DNA from: Desulfococcaceae bacterium HSG9
Lineage (GTDB): Bacteria; Desulfobacterota; Desulfobacteria; Desulfobacterales; JAUCGF01
Assembly (NCBI GenBank): GCA_030378005.1
Contig: JAUCGF010000131.1
Coordinates: 1 to 35,425 of the forward strand
Direction: 5' to 3'
Length of the DNA: 35,425 nt
Shown here: piece by piece, positions 33,011 through 35,425 of the stretch
Position numbering within the stretch: the stretch's first letter is position 1
Layout: each line of letters opens with the position of its first letter
The notes under the pieces: generated by a model
Told to the model about the DNA's origin: nothing
The model's input: only the letters and a program-made list of their open reading frames with translations
Databases searched by the model: none
Position numbers and translations under genes: made by a program

Positions 33011-33065
33011 AGGGCATCGCCCTGGAGTCAGGAGATGTTAAGGTATCAGCCCTGAAAGGGCTGAT
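33011..33065. repeat. Paired short hairpins with GGGCATCGCCC and CAGCCCTGAAAGGGCTG
   Basis: Hairpin one is AGGGC-ATC-GCCCT (33011-33023). Hairpin two has 9-bp arms, 33045-33053 and 33057-33065, with loop GAA. The second lies 1 bp past the stop of the minus-strand vWA gene. Neither has a T-tract in the direction of that gene, so they are more likely a repeat element of a common bacterial type than a true terminator, although they could slow polymerase. Confidence 0.6.
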
Positions 33066-33066
33066 T

Positions 33067-34986
33067 TTAACCCTTAAGTAATTTATATGCATCGTTCGGA
33101 TCAGTTCGTAGCAAATTGCTAAGTGCTCGAAATCGGATTATATCATTTGGGATTGGGAACTTTTCAATTAAAAGGCTACCAGCGTAAGGCCATGAAGGAA
33201 AATTACCGGCTTGGGCATGATTGATTAAAATTGTAGAAAGTTCAAAATCGTCTCTGAAAAAATTTAAAGTCGCCCATTCCGCTATACTTTCACTTACAGC
33301 AGTGTATTCTTTATTAATCTCAATATTTTTAATGGATTGATTATCCATTGATGAATCAATTCCTTCGGATATAATAGCATGAGTATGTTCATGAATCATA
33401 ATAGAAAAAAGAATTTTTTTATAAAGTTCCCATGCTTTTATTTTGTTTTCATTTGCGATTATTTCTGTAACATGTTTTTTTATCTCATCAATACAGATAA
33501 GAACCATACCATTGCCTGATGATGGTGTGAACCAAGAAGGAAATTTTGATTTTTTGAGAATTTTCATTATAGATAACATTTTCTCGGCCGATGGATGAAT
33601 ATATGCACCAAATAGGTGAATATTTTTACAAATATTTCGATATCGGTTTTGATGAGTATTAATTTTAATTAGAATATCTGTAATGACACGCACTGCAATT
33701 TCAAAAATTGGGATTATCTTTTTAAAATTTTTCTTCCAGCATCCATTTTCGTCAAGAGAATTGTTTACGCGATTCAAATCTCTTACCGGAAGGTGACGTT
33801 TCCAAATAAATAGGTCTGGTTTATCAGTCATAGGGGTTTGACAAATATTATATAAATTGTAATTGTCATGAAAATAAGAATCCTTAATCATTGACTTTGG
33901 ATAACGTTTTTGAATTTGTTTATATATATCAATCAGTGCCTCAAGATTATCCCGACAATTAATAATAGGATTACATATTTTTGATATTTCAGGAATAAAG
34001 ATCCTATTACCATGGTCAATTTTTGGGTCGAATCTTGTATTATCTAGAATATGAGAGAGATAAATCCATAAGCCTCCGGCATTTTCAGCAGTTTGCCTAA
34101 ATCCTGGAAATAGGTTGCTTTCATATCCGGCCAAGTTCCCTTCCCACAAATAATTATTATTTGTATATCCATCAAAATGGCCTGAACTAAGATTCAGACA
34201 TACCGGAGCAATAAATCGATAAAATTCTATAATATCATTTATATGACAAACTTCCGGTTCATCTATAGTTGGTGCCGGAATTAATTCCTTTATTTCTAAC
34301 CTGTTAATTATGAATGTCGGTACTGGATAATATCGAAAATTTAAAAGTTTTTCGAGATATGGAACAGCAGTTCTTAGTTGCGCCGCGATAATTGACTTAA
34401 CACTCTCCTTTACTGGTACCAAGGGAAATACAGGTGCTGAAATCCGATAAGATATTATATCATCATTTTTATTTTTTTCACTTAAAATATTTTTAATTTT
34501 GTCTTGAATTTCTTCATTATCCTCTACGCTAATTATAATATCATCACATCCAGGACTTGAGTTTTTTATTAATCTCCCTGTAATATCAATAATTTTAAGT
34601 GGCACATTTATAGCAATAGATTTTTCGATAATATCGTCATAGGAAATGGAACTATTCACATCTTCTCCATCTGTAATACATAATAATATAGCATTTGAAT
34701 TCATTTGGATTTTGTTTAACACATTATCAATACAATCCCATAGTCGAGTTCCGCCCTTTGGCTGTAATTCAAGATAATCAAATCCATATTCAACATTATC
34801 ATATTCGCCAATATTTTTAAGAGTTTCACTGAAAGTATATACGAAAACCTTATTAAAAACAGCTTTCTCTAAGGCTTTTTTTAGTTCCTCATTTACTTGA
34901 TCAATCCTTCGTCTTTTTGAAAATTGTTTGATCTTTTTATTCATGCTTGATGAAGTATCAATCATAATATAAATGTTTGGCTTCAT
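33067..34986 (-). CDS. Von Willebrand A domain protein with C-terminal HExxH metallopeptidase-like domain
   Basis: The ATG at 34986 is preceded by AAGGAGT and starts MKPNIYIMIDTSSSMN; a longer frame to 35103 has no ribosome site. The 639-residue protein has a vWA domain (1-195) with full MIDAS: D10-x-S12-x-S14, the threonine of GGTRLWD and CITDGED. A long middle region (about 200-510) is unrecognised; it has Trp/Tyr-rich patches such as NNYLWEGNLAGYE. Near the C-terminus comes H532-E-H-T-H536, followed about 30 residues later by YTAVSESIAEWA, whose glutamates (566, 570) could be the third zinc ligand as in gluzincins. There is no signal peptide, so it is cytoplasmic. Base composition is clearly richer in AT than the neighbours, suggesting horizontal transfer. 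Substrate and role are unknown. Confidence 0.75.
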   Translation of the reverse strand: MKPNIYIMIDTSSSMNKKIKQFSKRRRIDQVNEELKKALEKAVFNKVFVYTFSETLKNIGEYDNVEYGFDYLELQPKGGTRLWDCIDNVLNKIQMNSNAILLCITDGEDVNSSISYDDIIEKSIAINVPLKIIDITGRLIKNSSPGCDDIIISVEDNEEIQDKIKNILSEKNKNDDIISYRISAPVFPLVPVKESVKSIIAAQLRTAVPYLEKLLNFRYYPVPTFIINRLEIKELIPAPTIDEPEVCHINDIIEFYRFIAPVCLNLSSGHFDGYTNNNYLWEGNLAGYESNLFPGFRQTAENAGGLWIYLSHILDNTRFDPKIDHGNRIFIPEISKICNPIINCRDNLEALIDIYKQIQKRYPKSMIKDSYFHDNYNLYNICQTPMTDKPDLFIWKRHLPVRDLNRVNNSLDENGCWKKNFKKIIPIFEIAVRVITDILIKINTHQNRYRNICKNIHLFGAYIHPSAEKMLSIMKILKKSKFPSWFTPSSGNGMVLICIDEIKKHVTEIIANENKIKAWELYKKILFSIMIHEHTHAIISEGIDSSMDNQSIKNIEINKEYTAVSESIAEWATLNFFRDDFELSTILINHAQAGNFPSWPYAGSLLIEKFPIPNDIIRFRALSNLLRTDPNDAYKLLKG

Positions 34987-35032
34987 GGTGGACTCCTTAA
35001 TATTTTGAGGCAAAAAAAAATTGATTTCATAT

Positions 35033-35248
35033 TTATTCCTTGTGAAAGGCATCGTATTGTTTTGGGAACGCCTTGTCAATAAATGGTTTATTGTCTTGCG
35101 CAAGCGCCCATCTCAATGGCCGGGTTGATGCCAGCCAAAAACCAACCGCTCTACTTCCAAGACCGATTACGAATTTTTTTCGTTCTTTTTTAAAAACCAT
35201 CTTACGCCCCTTTAAACTTCGCATCTCTTCGGTTTGGTATCGTATCAT
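35033..35248 (-). CDS. Doubtful small ORF between vWA gene and RelE remnant
   Basis: This 71-codon frame starts with ATG at 35248, nine bases after the stop of the toxin remnant, and lies upstream of the vWA gene. The product is basic (MRSLKGRKMVFKKERKK) then hydrophobic. No ribosome site or family is seen. It may be chance or debris from rearrangement. Confidence 0.2.
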   Translation of the reverse strand: MIRYQTEEMRSLKGRKMVFKKERKKFVIGLGSRAVGFWLASTRPLRWALAQDNKPFIDKAFPKQYDAFHKE

Positions 35249-35256
35249 ATAGAAAA

Positions 35257-35300
35257 TCAGTATACCTCGTCATGTTTACCGACTTCAATAAGAAGCGCAC
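35257..35300 (-). pseudogene. 3' remnant of a RelE-family toxin gene
   Basis: These 44 bases match 168-211 at 43 positions, in inverted orientation, and would encode RALLIEVGKHDEVY and a stop. Similarity ends abruptly on the 5' side, where the frame continues only five codons to an ATG, so the rest of the toxin is missing. This is a broken copy of the gene seen at the left edge or of a close paralogue. Confidence 0.7.
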
Positions 35301-35324
35301 GGGAGCATTCCATTTTTCTTGGTA

Positions 35325-35425
35325 TCATGCAGCCATATCCAGTGGCGTTGAACATGCTAATTTTTTAAGCATATCCCAACGGCCTGCTTTATAGAATGAG
35401 CGGAGTAATAACATTGCCTCTGCGC
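35325..35425 (-). CDS. C-terminal fragment of an unknown protein, cut by window edge
   Basis: A minus-strand frame is open from the window end to TGA at 35325-35327 and gives about 32 residues, including LLLRSFYKAGRWDMLKKL. No family is recognised. It ends just before the toxin remnant and may be fused junction DNA. Confidence 0.25.
   Translation of the reverse strand, partial: AEAMLLLRSFYKAGRWDMLKKLACSTPLDMAA

Noticed and set aside
33041..33068. Rho-independent terminator of the vWA gene
   Set aside because: The hairpin is strong, but on the minus strand it is followed by ATACCTTAAC and not by a T-tract; kept as a repeat hairpin instead.
1..35425. CRISPR array, tRNA, rRNA, transposase or integrase
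   Set aside because: No regularly spaced direct repeats, no tRNA cloverleaf, no rRNA segments and no transposase or integrase reading frame were seen, despite many palindromic repeats.

Overview
The window reads as a chromosomal segment of a sulfate-reducing member of the Desulfobacterota, most likely Desulfobacterales. The main reason is a complete tmc locus (10352-14171). Tmc is a membrane-bound electron-transfer complex known from sulfate reducers, with a tetraheme type II cytochrome c3, an HdrD-like Fe-S subunit, a membrane subunit and a tryptophan-rich propeller subunit. The abundance of short palindromic intergenic repeats also fits. The assignment is inferred from gene content; there is no rRNA or tRNA in the window.

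Layout. (1) 1-211: 3' part of a RelE-family toxin gene cut by the window edge. (2) 513-8227, minus strand: a Bat (aerotolerance-type) operon, transcribed as a DUF5648 repeat protein, a DUF4381-like protein, batA, a batB-batC fusion, batD and batE. The usual moxR and DUF58 genes are absent here. (3) 8605-10054, minus: an HD-domain phosphohydrolase and a small membrane-anchored protein. (4) 10352-14481, plus: tmcD-tmcC-tmcB-tmcA followed by an overlapping PilZ gene, facing a response regulator at 14476-15153. (5) 15561-17010, plus: an ABM-domain monooxygenase-like protein and a secreted protein ending in a strong terminator. (6) 17127-18782, minus: an orphan PfaD-type enoyl reductase/FMN oxidoreductase. 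(7) 18994-23504, plus: a CNB-DUF4388 protein, a peptide-type ABC substrate-binding protein, a secreted lipase-like hydrolase and cysteine synthase. (8) 23510-29137, minus: PrsK-type histidine kinase, RNase Z-like metallo-hydrolase, an unknown protein, and recJ with its own terminator. (9) 29339-32862, plus: a two-gene DUF499 ATPase module of the type seen in anti-phage loci. (10) 33067-34986, minus: an AT-rich gene for a protein combining a von Willebrand A domain with an HExxH metallopeptidase-like end. (11) A degraded RelE remnant and an unknown partial ORF at the right edge.

How the genes work together. The tmc genes should move electrons between periplasmic type I cytochrome c3 and the cytoplasm/membrane pool, and the overlapping PilZ gene hints at a c-di-GMP connection. 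The bat genes encode an envelope-associated vWA/TPR complex. The right 6 kb (29.3-35.3 kb) looks like accessory DNA: a stripped-down DUF499 locus with no methylase or helicase in view, next to an unfamiliar vWA-protease, with palindromic repeats at its borders and a toxin remnant at the right end. That part is the best candidate for an undescribed system. At least four families of palindromic or MITE-like repeats occur in the gaps between genes. No transposase, CRISPR array, tRNA or rRNA was seen.
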